A stretch of DNA of 64,000 bases. Source: Lepidodermella squamata. Lineage: Eukaryota; Gastrotricha. The stretch lies in contig JBLDXI010000006.1 in assembly GCA_047495785.1 (NCBI GenBank), forward strand, positions 372,001 through 436,000. Direction: 5' to 3'. Of this stretch, positions 30,011-41,145 are shown piece by piece (position 1 is the stretch's first letter; each line of letters begins with the position of its first letter). The position numbers were made by a program, and so were the translations under genes. The notes beneath the pieces were generated by a model. That model searched no databases. It was not told where the DNA came from and saw nothing but the letters and a program-made list of their open reading frames with translations.

Positions 30011-30848
30011 TCAATTGCAAAAGTCACGGTCGTCACAAATACATGTCGTAGTCGGGCCTGTTGTCCCACCATTCACCACCCTACATCCTAGCGAATACTG
30101 CACTCCAGGAGCTAGGCAAGACTTGGCCGTTAGACTGCGACCAGCAGCCACCTCAATCTCCGCCTTCTGACACGCAGCACATCCATCTTGCTCAGTGAAT
30201 TTTGCTGTCGATAGGCCAACGTGGCATTTCAAGGTTTTCCCAGCTACAGCAACTGCTTCAGGCTTCATATTGCTATTACACAAATCTATATCGTTGCAAT
30301 GGCAAGTCGTTGCCCTGCCGTAGTCGGACTTGGAAGTTTCGCAGCCTAATCGATACGGAACACTGCCCATGATACAGAACTTCGCGACAACCGATTGGCC
30401 GCTAGAATCCTCTGAGAACGAACTCTGGCAAACTGAACAGCCTTCCTTAACCTCGAAATCTCGATCAACCCCAGCGTAGCATTTCACCCGGCTTTGCTTA
30501 GGCGGCAATATCGAATCGGTGTTGCATAAATCGCCAGAGTTACACGTACATGTTGTCAATGAGCCGCCGTCAGTTCCGATTTCGGTCGCATCGCAGCCTA
30601 GTTTGAAGGTAACATTCTCCGGGACGCAGGTTCTTGTTCGTTTCGATTGGCCGGCAACCTCGGAATGGACGATTTGACAAGCCGAACAGTTGTTCTCTTC
30701 AACGTACTTCTCGCCCGAAACTCCGACGTAGCATTTTAACGATGAAACTAAAAATCAGGAAAATTCAGAAAAAATCGGGAAAAAATCTAGAATAATTACC
30801 TGAAATTGAATTAATCACTAGAATTATCAAGGTGAAAATAATCCGCAT
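30011..30848 (-). CDS. Secreted protein with three tandem Ly6 domains
   Basis: Exons 30800-30848 (49 nt, signal peptide MRIIFTLIILVINSISG) and 30011-30747; 52-nt intron in phase 1; 261 aa. Domain 1 (~20-95): LKCYVGVSGEKYVEENNC to TCTCNSGDLCN. Domain 2 (~105-180): VKCYAGVDRDFEV, EGCSVCQSS, to CHCNDIDLCN. Domain 3 (~190-261): LKCHVGLSTAKFTEQDGC, AACQKAE, to TCICDDRDFCN, then a stop at once. There is no hydrophobic C-terminus, so the protein should be soluble. It lies 141 bp behind the four-helix gene at 31.0 kb on the same strand. Domain copies are scattered as relics at 12.0, 12.9, 18.1 and 18.5 kb. Confidence 0.88.
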
Positions 30849-30989
30849 TTCTAGACCACTTATACCTGTATTCTATTTAGCATTATGTGATTCAAATTCG
30901 AGATAAGAAACTTCTAGATAAGTCGTGATTTCCTCAGCACGTTTTATTAAAAGCTAAACAAAAACACAATAGCAGCAGTAGATAAAGGT

Positions 30990-31910
30990 TCAGATTGAAT
31001 GGGCCCAGTTGACGAGCCACGTTGGCCAGCTGCAGCCGAGGCGATTGCCGGCGATGAGGATGGTCAGGGCGAGGGTTGTTGCAAACGCTTGAAGGCCCGT
31101 GTAAATTGAGGCGATTATTCCGAAAATGTTAGCGCAGCCGAATGATTGGCAGCCGTAGGTTGCGTTGAGTTCCAGGCCGACGCTGGAGTGATGGCTTGAG
31201 AGCAGGAGAGCGAAGCCGATGATGAAACCGATCAAAAACACCAATTTGATGCCAACTATGATACAGAAAAAAATTGTTTAGAGAATTTCCAATTTTCGAA
31301 TTAAATAACAACATTTTTAGTAAAATTCATATTTCAAGAGATTTCACGGAATTTTATTTTAAAAAATTTCAGAGAATTTGAAAGAATTTGGAAAATTTGG
31401 AAAAATTTCACAAAAAACTCAAAAATGTTGGGAATAAATTATGAAAAATAATCCTAAAATTGAAATTTGCATTTTTTTAACAAGTTTTTTCTCACCGATA
31501 ACAGGAATTCGATGGAGTAAGCAATCTTTAACGCCTCGTCTTTTTGAACAGCAATGAGCCAAATGTAAAATTCCTTCAAGAACTCCGAACAGGAAGCAGA
31601 CGATGAATGTCAGTAAGAAAAGCGTCGCATCGCCTCGGACGTAGCCATGGTGCGCTAGAAACCAGCCGATTTTAATGCAAGTCAGGCCGATGAGATGCGG
31701 CAAATGGCTGATGAAACTCGCCGTATCGCAGCAACATTTCGGCCGATTATCGATTTTATTATTAGATCTTCGATTGTTGCTAATGTCCATTTGTAGCTCA
31801 GAGTCGGAGCAATCAGGGTTGACAAGAGTTAACGGCTCGAGGGCTGAGCTTTCACTGGCATTAGTTGGTAGCTTCGTCATTTCAGTCGATTCAACTGCTG
31901 GTGCTTCCAT
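30990..31910 (-). CDS. Four-helix membrane protein, subtype A (unknown family)
   Basis: Exons 31496-31910 and 30990-31255; 240-nt intron, phase 1; 226 aa. ATG at 31910 (MEAPAVESTEMTK) is chosen because sister genes begin similarly. A ~60-residue polar N-terminus is followed by ISHLPHLIGLTCIKIGWFLA, the loop HHGYVRGD, FLLTFIVCFLFGVLEGILHL, CCSKRR, then (exon 2) VFLIGFIIGFALLL, YGCQSFGCAN and IFGIIASIYTGLQAFATTLA. The end is WAHSI. The intron falls between helices 2 and 3 in every family member, cutting the gene into two hairpins. The triple-Ly6 gene follows after 141 bp, a distance compatible with a nematode operon; the B-type gene at 32.7 kb precedes it. Confidence 0.87.
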
Positions 31911-32675
31911 GATATTTTTTGGAGCGACGAAAAATTCAGAAAAAAATCGCAAGCACGCGATTTGATCAGGCCACTATACTGTCTAGCTATTAATTTTTAA
32001 CTGAAAAATTGTGGTATCTCGTGAGAGAGAAAATAATTACTGGAGAAATGCACAGGGTATTCACCACTTGATGCCTGGGTGTTTGAACAGGTGTTGAGGT
32101 ATGACTAACGCATGTGGCGCCTATTTATTTATCTTGCGGCATTTTGTGGTCCGAATACTAATCAGAAATTGTTTTCCCGCTTCGGCTTGTGCAAAACCAG
32201 CTTGACAAATTTATTTTTCAAATTAAAAAGCAAATGAGTGGGTGACAAAAAATACGAAAATATTCAGAAAATTGACATTGAAATTTTAGAGAAAACAAAA
32301 TTAATTGCACCACAAAAGTAGAGGTTCCAGCACTAATTATCATTTGACCTATACCTATTGTGATTTATTATTTTAATAACCTGGTACCATCAGCCAGTTT
32401 GAAATTTTTTCCAAATCGGTTTTCTAGATAGCCGATATCGGAAAAATCACTTATTTCTAAAATCGATACTTGAAATCGATATCGGCAAAAGTGTGATTCA
32501 AAAACTTAAGTATAGACTCAATCGATTTTAAAATTTTTTTAAGGAAGACATGAAACTCAAAAATTCGTATTTCAATGAAATTTAGTGCTGGAACCCTAAA
32601 TTCGGGCGCCCACGGCATTTGCAGAGTAGACAAAGTAGAAAATTAAGGATCGATTGTTGTCCGCATTTATTTTTT
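31911..32675. other. Intergenic between paired four-helix genes
   Basis: Upstream of the A-type gene (start 31910) and downstream of the B-type gene (end 32676). Holds a copy of the 56-bp palindromic repeat at 32431-32486 and otherwise AT-rich sequence. Confidence 0.45.
32431..32486. repeat. 56-bp dispersed palindromic repeat (best copy)
   Basis: Starts GCCGATATCGG and ends CGATATCGGC, with AAAATCACT(G)ATTT and AATCGATACTTGAAATCG between. Diverged copies lie at 34676-34729, 37409-37464, 55558-55608, 58321-58364 and 60065-60116 (the last inverted). All lie between or near the four-helix and receptor genes; none was seen in the left 30 kb. Confidence 0.75.
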
Positions 32676-34036
32676 TCAGACGAAATTAGCAAATTTGAAC
32701 CAGCGTGATTGTGGCGCGCAGCAGTTACGACCGCACAGCTGAATGGCTAGGGCGAAGGTGGTGATGACGCCGCGTGGGAAAATGTAGAAGAGCGCGATGA
32801 TAGCCATGATGTTGGAGCAGCCGAAGGTGTTGCAGCCCCATTGCGGCATCATAGGCGCGCGGCTTGATGTAATGAGTGCGATTAGCAGCAGCACAGTTCC
32901 AGCTGTGAAGCCGATTAGCAGAAACACGAGACGAGCAACTGGGAAAAGTTGTAACAAAATTAATTAATAAAATTAATATTATAACAAAATAATTTTGATT
33001 ATAAAAAATCCGAAGAAATTTGGTCTAACCGGCAAAAATACAAAAAATTACCAAACCAGTTACCATCTGGATTTTTCGGTAATTTTCGGTAATTTCTTCG
33101 GTGGAATTGCGAATAAAAGATTATCCCTGTAAGTTTAATTTCAGAAAAATGAATAAATTTGCTGCAACAGTTTGCAAAATTTGAAAATGATTGCGGAAAT
33201 TTCAGCGTGTCCCATATAAGCAAAGAAAATACCCGGAAAATGGTTCAAAAACCCTAAACTGAGAGACGAAGTCACATCTCATGGCCAGAAAATTTTCAGA
33301 AAAATTAAAGGAAAATCACGAGAATAGTAACTATGCTTGTCACTCATTAATGGGATTAAAAAGTCTAGAGACGTTTGATAAACCGGGTAAAATACCGAAA
33401 AATTACCGAACCAGTTACCATCGGGTTTTTCCGGGTTTTCTCCTGTAATTTTTTTTATTTCTTCGGTTAAATCGCGGATAAAAGATGGAATATGTTCTCC
33501 GTGGGCTAAATCTAATAAAAATTAGTTGAACTTCCTTTAAAATGTTGCCAATTAAAAATGAGTTGCGCTAATTTTGAGACGCGCTGTATGATTTTATTGT
33601 TATAAATTGAAAAAAATCCCGAAAATTACTGGTAGCAAATTTTATGAAAATTATTTGGAAATTGTTTAAAAAATTTACTTCTCACTGGCCGTAATTTGAG
33701 TGGATTATTGCGACACCGCGTGCATCGCAGAATGCAGGTCACCAAATTGTAAAGCGCCTCACTGAGTCCAAAAGCGATGCACACAATGTAGGCAATCTCG
33801 AACAGCTTTGGATTGCCGCGAACAAACCCGCGCTCGCACAGTATAAGGCCAACCTTGACGAAAATCATGCCTATCAAATGCGGCAGGCCATGGAGTAGGA
33901 AATGCTTAGGACTCGCGACAAATTTGCATCGCCTCGTTCCATCATCCTGTTCGATCGGCGGCTTTTCAGGGTTTTTCTGCTGCTCATCGGAAATTTGGTC
34001 CGTTTTACGGACATTTTCAGCGTCTTTTTCAACCAT
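32676..34036 (-). CDS. Four-helix membrane protein, subtype B (unknown family)
   Basis: Exons 33679-34036 and 32676-32938; 740-nt intron swollen by mariner-like elements; phase 1; 206 aa. Polar N-terminus (MVEKDAENVRKTDQ), then LLHGLPHLIGMIFVKVGLIL, CERGFVRGN (Asn replaces the Asp of RGD), IAYIVCIAFGLSEALYNLV, a basic RCTRCRNN segment. Exon 2 gives VFLLIGFTAGTVLLLIALI, WGCNTFGCSN and IMAIIALFYIFPRGVITTFA. B-type genes differ from A-type by SNIMAIIAL-Y..RGV in helix 4 and ILRC/ILKV after helix 2. Pairs with the A-type gene 765 bp downstream, as the 39.7/38.5-kb genes do. Confidence 0.82.
33001..33588. mobile_element. Mariner-like miniature elements in an intron
   Basis: A complete copy at 33204-33588 starts CAGCGTGTCCCATATAAGC and ends GACGCGCTG next to TA. 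A partial copy lies in front of it (33001-33145). Shared inner words: ACCGAAAAATTACCGAACCA, CATCGGGTTTTTCCGGG, TTCTTCGGTTAAATCGCGG. They lie in the intron of the B-type four-helix gene. Related pieces are at 6298 and 61284. Confidence 0.7.
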
Positions 34037-35298
34037 TTTTCAGGTAATAATTTTTGTATGAGATGAAAGCGAGTAGAATGAAACCAGCCTACGACGCAAC
34101 CTGGATCGGTCGCCGAGCTTTTGTTACTCTTTTATATTTAGCGCGGGTGTTTACTAAACGCCGCTGTTACAATATTATATAGACTCCATTCAACTGAGTA
34201 GTATAAGTATACGAATACGCAGCCTGTGATGATGTATACCGTTGCGTATCACTGCCTGTGCATTATACATAGCTCGCGTGATGACATCAGCGCAGTCGCA
34301 TACGCTCTTTTTTTTATTGACGATGAGGTTATCAGCAGGTGTTAACTAGGCGCTAATTGAAGCAGCACGATGGTGTGAAAAACGCTTCATTGTATAGAGT
34401 TCCCATCATATCTGAGGGTATTAGGTGGTATGGAAGGCCAAAAACTACTACGAGGTGTCAGTTTTTTCGAAACAACACATTACCTCACTGACAATCACCA
34501 TTCATATTACCAAATTTGAATAAAAGTAAATTTGATTATTCCAGCAGCTTTATCCGATTTATCCGATCTATTCTTGATAATCGATGAGGGTAACCCTAAT
34601 ATAGGATTATATATTTTAGCATCGTAGTATCATCAGTTGGGTAGAAACACGATGAATATTATCTTTCATCATTGTTGATATCTGAAAAATCACTGATTTT
34701 CAAAATCGATACCGAAAATCGATATTGCCACTATTAATCGCAAACTATGTAACAGAGCGTAGTTCCTAGTTCCTAAGTAGTTGCATGAGTAATTTTCTGA
34801 AATTTCTTGGAAAAATAAAAAAATCCAGATAAAAAACTGTGAAAATACGACGTAATTTCTTGATGTTTCCTGAATAAATAAATAAATATTTAAAAATGAA
34901 TTATTAATTAATAATTTAAAAATCCGAATTCCCTATATCACTCTTAGAACACGGCGTAATTTACTGGGAAAATGTAAACAAAAATAGATTTCTCTGCATA
35001 TTTGGTGCCAGGTTTTGAAATTTTTTAAAATTTGGCTCGATATCGGAGTTTTTTTATCTTCTGGCCATAGCGCAAATTCGCACTTGAATGGAAATTTCAG
35101 AGAAGCCTGTAAATTGTAGTTACACCCTAATTTTTTTATTCATTCAAAAACAAATAATAATAATAAATCCAGGCAATGCAAAGATGTAATAGTAGACTAG
35201 TACTAAAATCCTAAACAATAAATCCACAAAGTTCGAGTTAAGACTCGAAAAAGTTGTTCGCTATTCGGTAGCTGTTAGCTGTACATGGTCGTCGTTTG
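34037..35298. other. Intergenic, no gene recognised
   Basis: Promoter side of the B-type gene (TATATAGAC near 34180), a repeat copy at 34676-34729, and AT-rich sequence. No supported gene. Confidence 0.45.
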
Positions 35299-35695
35299 TT
35301 ACATCATCCACCTAGCTGCAAGTAAGAGACCAGTAAGACCGGTCACACTCGCCTGCACCGCCCTATTACCGCTGTTGCACAGGTCTTTATCCTTGCAGTA
35401 ACATTCTTCTCCTGTCTCGACGGTTTTACAGCCAATTGTAGCCTTCGTGGCGTCATCGCCACTTAGACATTTCTTTATCTCCTTTTTGCCGCTGTCGACA
35501 AACTTCTTGCAAACATCACACGGCGATTTCTCCTTAGCTTCGCCTTTGTCATCCGTTTCGTAACACTTAATTTGAGCAGCATCTTAAAAATAAATTAAAA
35601 ATTCAAGAAAAAATGAAATGTTAAATCTTACAGATTTTTGAGGCGATAAGTGCGAATAACAGGGTGGCGAAAATTATTACAGTAGGAGAATTCAT
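35299..35695 (-). CDS. Ly6/three-finger protein (short C-terminal tail)
   Basis: Exons 35632-35695 (64 nt, signal peptide MNSPTVIIFATLLFALIAS) and 35299-35582; 49-nt intron, phase 1; 115 aa. There is no ATG in exon 2, so it is easily missed. Domain: QIKCYETDDKGEAKEK, PCDVCKKFV, KKCLSGDDA, IGCKTVETGEECYC, KDKDLCNSG. The tail ASVTGLTGLLLAARWMM is moderately hydrophobic and could be a weak GPI signal. The domain is unusually Lys-rich. Lies between the two four-helix gene pairs. Confidence 0.8.
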
Positions 35696-35846
35696 TTTCC
35701 TGTCGTAGAAAAATAAAAGCTGATTTTCGATAATATAGAAATGAAAATGGCTGAATATCAAAATTTTTAGGCGTCATTGGCAATCGTAATTACACCATCT
35801 GCTGTTCGTTTTATCGCGTTTCATTTGATAAGAAAATTTTTCATAA

Positions 35847-35969
35847 TTATAATATATTGCCTTAGTTGTAATTTTAGTCAGCGGGCGGATTTTTGGTCGG
35901 AGGCCGCCAGGCCGGAGACCAAAATCCGCCAGCTGACTAAAATTGCAAATAAGGCAATATACTTATTAT
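35847..35969. repeat. ~123-bp hairpin with GC-rich core
   Basis: Arms of ~57 nt pair across a centre near 35908: ATATTGCCTTA..AATTTTAGTCAGC.GGCGGATTTT is mirrored on the right. Core GGTC(T/G)..GGCC. Of the same build as 20273-20402 and 36817-36904, and shares GGCGGATTTT/AAAATCCGCC with the latter. Confidence 0.75.
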
Positions 35970-37652
35970 CACCCATCTGCGACTTGTCCTAGTAGTAATC
36001 CGCGTCACGACGGAAAAGAGACTGATTTTTTTTCCTTTGGACTAAGACACGTGGACTTCGTAAACATTAGTAGGGCTTCATTTTTCCGAATTTTGATTCG
36101 AAAGCTACTAGCATGTTTTAAGCTGAAATTTGGAGGTTTTAATAGATTCTTTTTAACCGAAGGTGGCAAGAACGGCTCAAGTTCAGGTATTTTCAGTAAT
36201 TATTGAGGTTTCAGGTGATGTAGATTGTCAGACCTAGCTCTACATTATCTACTGTAAATACAATTCCGTTTTTTGTTTAAATACAGTTTTAGGCGATAAA
36301 TTTCAGTTGCCATCAAGCTGCTCCTAAAATTTATAGAGGGATCTAACCCTATTACTCTTTCCGGCCTGCAATTCGATATTCATGGCATTGCTATTGATTT
36401 CAAATTAAAGCACCAGCTGATCGAAAATTGGCAATTGGCAAATCCAAAAATTTTGATCACTGATAACAACGTTGAACAAATTAATCTAAAATGAATGAGA
36501 ACGGTATCTTTTCCTCAAACCTGTTCTAATCTCTTGAATTCTGGAATTATTCTGAATCTCTGCGTAGAAAACGGGGTGAATTGTATAAGTCAAATTGGAA
36601 CGAATTTTTGTCTTGATTCAATATTGAGCTCTATATTCTATTAGCCAAGCCATTTTAGTTAATTTTTTGCTATTTTCAACGTGGCCTTTTACCTTTACCT
36701 AAGCCAGGAATTTGTTGTATTTTCGCCATTTTCGCCATTTTTTCCTTAACCTATTTTTGTGTCTTGTCTTTTTTTGGGTTGTCTTAATTTTTGCTCTGCC
36801 ATCTGACGGCTACTGAGTTGACCTTCGTTCGAGTTAAGACAAATCAGACCGGCGGCTCGCTCATAAAATCCGCCGGTCTGATTTTAATCCGAACAATGGT
36901 CAACACAGTGGCCGACTGATTTTAGGACCAAGGCAAAAATATTTTCAGAGGGGTGATAATTTCTTATACCTGCTGTCAATAGCCACTTTTCATTTGATTT
37001 TGATATGACACATGTTGCATTTTGGTGGGCGCGAAATTTGTATAAATAATTCTTATCGGCATTTTGCGATATTTGTGCGCTATTATCAAAATTTATTCGC
37101 GGAAATTCCGAACACATGTCAGTCGATTATTACAGCTAAATTAGTTTTGCAATAATGCATAATGACCGCACGACTTTTCAGCGGTGACGTTTGAGCAAAT
37201 GCTCGTCAATGCATCAGTGTCGATTTTCTAATTAAATTAGGGTGCGAATATTAAAATGTGATACCAACACTAAAATGTCCCGATAATTTTCCCTTATCGG
37301 CTTTTTCGTTCTTTGATGCCTCACCTGAGCCTGGGATTTCTCATATTTTAGCTACAAATGCCCTAAGCTATGTAGGAAAATTAGGTATCAATGTTGCGTT
37401 CCAAGAAGGCTGATATCGGGACAATCACTGATTTATAGTATCGATACTTGAAATCGATATCGGCTTTGCAGGCTGAATAACTGACCGTTCAATGATTTTC
37501 AGTGATGTTTGAATTTTATTAGATTTAAAATTAACAAGTCATTCTTGCTAAATTACGCTGAAAAATAGTTTTTATTTTTATTAATGGATTTCTGAATAAC
37601 CAAAATTACAATTTGCCTATATTTAAGTTGATCAACCTGGTTTTTTATCAAA
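35970..37652. other. Long intergenic stretch, no intact gene
   Basis: Contains the hairpin 36817-36904 and the palindromic repeat copy 37409-37464. At 36305-36325, ATTTCAGTTGCCATCAAG looks like a lone Ly6 intron/exon-2 junction, possibly the last trace of another Ly6 gene. Open frames have no support. Confidence 0.45.
36817..36904. repeat. 88-bp hairpin with GC-rich core
   Basis: GTTGACC..GTTCG..AATCAGACCGGCGG pairs with CCGCCGGTCTGATT..CGAAC..GGTCAAC. The loop is ~14 nt. Third member of the hairpin group. Confidence 0.75.
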
Positions 37653-38178
37653 TCAAAAATTGACAAATTTCCAAATAATCGTAGCAAATATCGCCATTAT
37701 TGAAGTGATAGTAGTTTTCATTATGATAATCGACGGAGATGCGTTGCATAGGTCACGGCTGTTGCAGTAGCAAATTACTGTGTCGATGCCGCCGGCCGAG
37801 GTCGTGCGGCACTCCATGGCCAAATTATAGGCAAAGGGCAGACAGCCTTTGACGACGCCGGCATTTGACCCGCCACTGACGAGCGTTTTCGAACACGCCG
37901 CGCAATTAACCACTTCTACTATTGACGTCTTACTAGAGCCGTAATAACACCGTATTGCCGCTGAATAAAAATAGTCAAAAAATTAAGAAAAATCGCAAAA
38001 TAAATAATTCGCTGAATTTAAACACTGAGAATTAAAAAGTTAATTTAATTTGGATTTTTTTAAATAAATGAAAAGTGATTTTATTTTCCTTTAATTTAAT
38101 GAAAAAATATTAAAAAAATAACCAACCTGTTAGCGAGAATAGGAGCGAGAAAACGAACAAGAACGCTTCTTTTTGCAT
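37653..38178 (-). CDS. Ly6/three-finger protein, GPI-anchored (predicted)
   Basis: Exons 38127-38178 (52 nt, MQKEAFLFVFSLLFSLT) and 37653-37960; 166-nt intron with an unusual GTTGGT donor, phase 1; 119 aa. Domain: IRCYYGSSKTSIVEVVNC, AACSKTL, GCLPFAYNLAMEC, VICYCNSRDLCN, then a tail rich in Ile (IMAIFATIIW) fitting GPI processing. It lies 303 bp downstream of the A-type four-helix gene at 38.5 kb, same strand, completing the second B-A-Ly6 cassette. Confidence 0.85.
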
Positions 38179-38481
38179 TTTCTTTAATTTCGAATAAAAA
38201 ACCCGATAATACCTAATGCTAATATAATTCGCAGCTCTATATAAAATGTCGCGTAATATTTGACTATTTATTGTGCTGGTAAACAGTCTCGCGTGTTCCG
38301 CGGTCGTGATTTTGTGCTGCCAAGTAAATACCTGGAAATGTCATCTATATTACACCTAACAACCTGGCTGGCAAATCGAGCGAAACGCCCTGCTTGAAAC
38401 GAAAAAAATGATTCTCAATAATTTATTAATTATAATAATTTAAAATCACAGAAATTAAATTTATAATTATTTTTCAATTGT

Positions 38482-39141
38482 TCAAAGATGATGCGCCCAT
38501 TTGTAGAGACTATGCGGGATGTTTGGCCAAATGCGCTGCCCGCCGAGTATGATTGACAGCGCGAAGAAGGTGACGAAAATTTGAAGACCGGTGTAAATTG
38601 AAGCAATAATCGCCATAATATTAGCACAACCGTAATCGTTACAACCGTAAACCGGGCTGAATGCAACTTCAGCTGTCTTGTAGTGGCAAAACAGCAGCAG
38701 GGAAAATCCAACAATATAGCCGACAAAAAACACCATTTTCGCAAAAACTTGGGAAAATAAAATAAATTATTTTATAATATTTTAATTAAGTTTACCTATC
38801 GCTCTGATGTCGTAAAGGCAGCAATTTTTCACCTTTCTCCGTCTAGCGCAACATTGAACAATGTGAAGAATACCCTCGGCTATTCCGAAAACGAAGCAGG
38901 TGATGAAAGTGACGATAAATAGGATTCGATCGCCTCGAACGAGTTCTTTATGAGCGAGTAGCCAGCCGACTTTGATGCTGGTCACACCGATGATGTGAGG
39001 TACGTGAGGTAGGACATCACTCAAGCGGCAACATCGCCCATCAGTTTCGTTCTCATTCGGAGGATGAGGATCTTCGCTGATTTCCAACGTCAGCGATAAA
39101 TCATCGTTGACCAACTGCTCAGCTAAATTACCGCCAGCCAT
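38482..39141 (-). CDS. Four-helix membrane protein, subtype A (unknown family)
   Basis: Exons 38796-39141 and 38482-38747; 48-nt intron, phase 1; 203 aa. Start MAGGNLAEQLVND at 39141. Helices and motifs in order: VLPHVPHIIGVTSIKVGWLL, KELVRGD, FIVTFITCFVFGIAEGILHI, CCARRRKVK, VFFVGYIVGFSLLLF, YGCNDYGCAN, IMAIIASIYTGLQIFVTFFA, end WAHHL. Closest to the genes at 31.0 and 43.9 kb. Upstream is the B-type gene (gap 516 bp); downstream the Ly6 gene (gap 303 bp). Confidence 0.87.
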
Positions 39142-39657
39142 TTTTTTGACTACAGCACTAACACACCTGTGGTTGTTGTAATACGGACGATAAGGCGGTA
39201 ATTTTCTTATATTGTAAAACAATATAAATGTTATTAGTATGCGATTTTGCAATTAGCTCAGCTTTCAGCCGCGATACGGGCGTGCGAAAAAAGTGCGTGG
39301 CCGCGTTTTGACGTCGCGTATCATTATTATTATTATTCGCGGAAAATTGACACGTGTTTTTTGCGTCGTTCCACCCTAAATTCCTATAAAGCGAAATAAT
39401 TATACGCTAATATATCGCTTTCTTTTATTTTATCCCGTCAGATTCAATTATCAAAATATTTTTTTCATATTCCTAAACTTGAAAAAATCAATTAATATTG
39501 AAAATTTAATTAAAAAAATTAATTATGATAGAATTATTTTGCACAATTAAATTTTATTTTCTCGAAAAAATTAAGCATTTATCTTTTCAGCTCTCCAAAA
39601 ACGTTGTTGAGCCCGAGTATTGTGGTATCGAGAGTATTTTGTTTACTTTTTTGTTCT
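39142..39657. other. Intergenic between paired four-helix genes
   Basis: AT-rich, with a short ATTATT run near 39320. It should hold the A-type gene's promoter unless the pair is co-transcribed. No gene. Confidence 0.4.
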
Positions 39658-40363
39658 TCAGAAGGTTTTAGCGAAATTAACACAGCAATCGCCGCAATTG
39701 CAAGCTTTTTCGCACAGTAATACGCAAATTGCGATGAGAGTCACGACTCCTCGAATGATTTCGTACAATAGCGCGATGATGGCCATTATATTGGAACAGC
39801 CGAACGAATTGCAGCCGTATTTTTCGTCAAAGGCGACCTTCGAACTGGAAAATAGAGCGGCAGCTAACAGGATGGTCGAAGCGGCAAAACCGAGGAACAG
39901 CACAAAATTCACCACAACTAAAAAAATTATAAAAAAAATAATAATATTAAATAATTTAAAATCTTTCAATTTTCAATTTTTTTATATTTTTTGAAATTTT
40001 TGAAAATTAAAATTTTTAATTACCTTTGACCCATCTGATGTTGAACGGATTTTTTTGAACGCGTCTGACTTTGAGAATGCATTTGATGAGATTAATCAGC
40101 GATTCGAGAATGGCGAAAATTATGCAAATTAAATAGGCGAGGCGGAACATTTTGTGATCGCCGCGTAGTTGGCCCTGCTCGGCGAGGATAAGACCAGCTT
40201 TAACGAATGCCATGCCGATAAGGTGCGGCAATTTATGCAGCAGCGCGTCTTTAGGATCCATGCACGCTTTCAAATCGCATTTCGACTGAGATTGCTGCGG
40301 TTGCTGTTGTTGCTGATCAGCTGAGCGTATTTCAATTCGAGATTCACCTTGAACTTTCGACAT
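39658..40363 (-). CDS. Four-helix membrane protein, subtype B (unknown family)
   Basis: Exons 40024-40363 and 39658-39917; 106-nt intron, phase 1; 199 aa. The N-terminus has a Gln run (DQQQQQPQQSQ). Then LLHKLPHLIGMAFVKAGLIL, EQGQLRGD, LAYLICIIFAILESLINLI, KVRRVQKN, and in exon 2 VNFVLFLGFAASTILLAAAL, YGCNSFGCSN, IMAIIALLYEIIRGVVTLIA, ending with a cysteine-rich tail (CEKACNCGDCCVNFAKTF). Paralogue of the 32.7-kb B gene; the terminal cysteines could be palmitoylated, but this is inference. Confidence 0.85.
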
Positions 40364-41145
40364 TATTTTACGGGGGCGATTAAAAGATATTTAATGTATT
40401 TTTAATGAATGAAGACTAGTAGTAGCAAGCGTCGTGCTGCTGCCGATTGCGCTTCTTAGGCTGAATACGGACGACAGAACACGAAGCTATAGGATACTAC
40501 GAAGGCTTTTCCTATGAAGGCCAGTGATTTTTTTTATTACATGCGCGTGTTTATTTACCATTTTTTTCTCCTGCGGCAGTGTTCTTTGTTTACTCAGCAG
40601 GCTATAGGATAATGAAATATATGGGAGGCTGTATAACTGGAGGCGAAGTCGCCAGTAAGCTTTGTTTGCACTATGAACCAATACTTCGTTATGAGTTGTC
40701 GCTCAGTCGGTTAAAAAAACCGCACCCCTCAACGACCAATCGGTAGTGAAAAAAGAAAATCTGTAAGAAATGATCAACATTTCAAAGGAAGGACACGAAA
40801 AGGCCTTAAAATAAGGAGTTTTGGCCTTAAATTAAAATAAGGATTCCTAAAATTCAGGAATCAATCCTGATCCTGTACAATCGATTTTCAGGCATTGAAG
40901 ATGATCAGCAGTTGATTTTTTAACATAGCATGGCTATGCGTCACTTGATTCTCTCATTCCCATGATTTTTCATATATGTCTATGCCTAATTTCGCGGGAA
41001 TTAACCCCGCGCGCAAAAAAACGTTAGTCACTAGGCATGTCACCGCGTAATAAGCATAATTTGGCACTTGGCCGAGAGAGCAGGGAAGGTACGTTGTATA
41101 AATAATACATACCTTGCAAATTACTCTGTTCCGGTTTTGGTAAAT
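40364..41145. other. Intergenic; promoter of the 41.1-kb Ly6 gene at its right end
   Basis: 40870-41145 matches 42060-42310 (shared TAACATAGCAT, TTAACCCCGCGC-CAAAAAAACGTTAGTC, ATGTCACCGCG, CATACCTTGCA), the duplicated promoter of the two plus-strand Ly6 genes. A TATA-like GTATAAATAA lies near 41096, 40-50 bp before the ATG. The remainder shows no gene. Confidence 0.5.
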
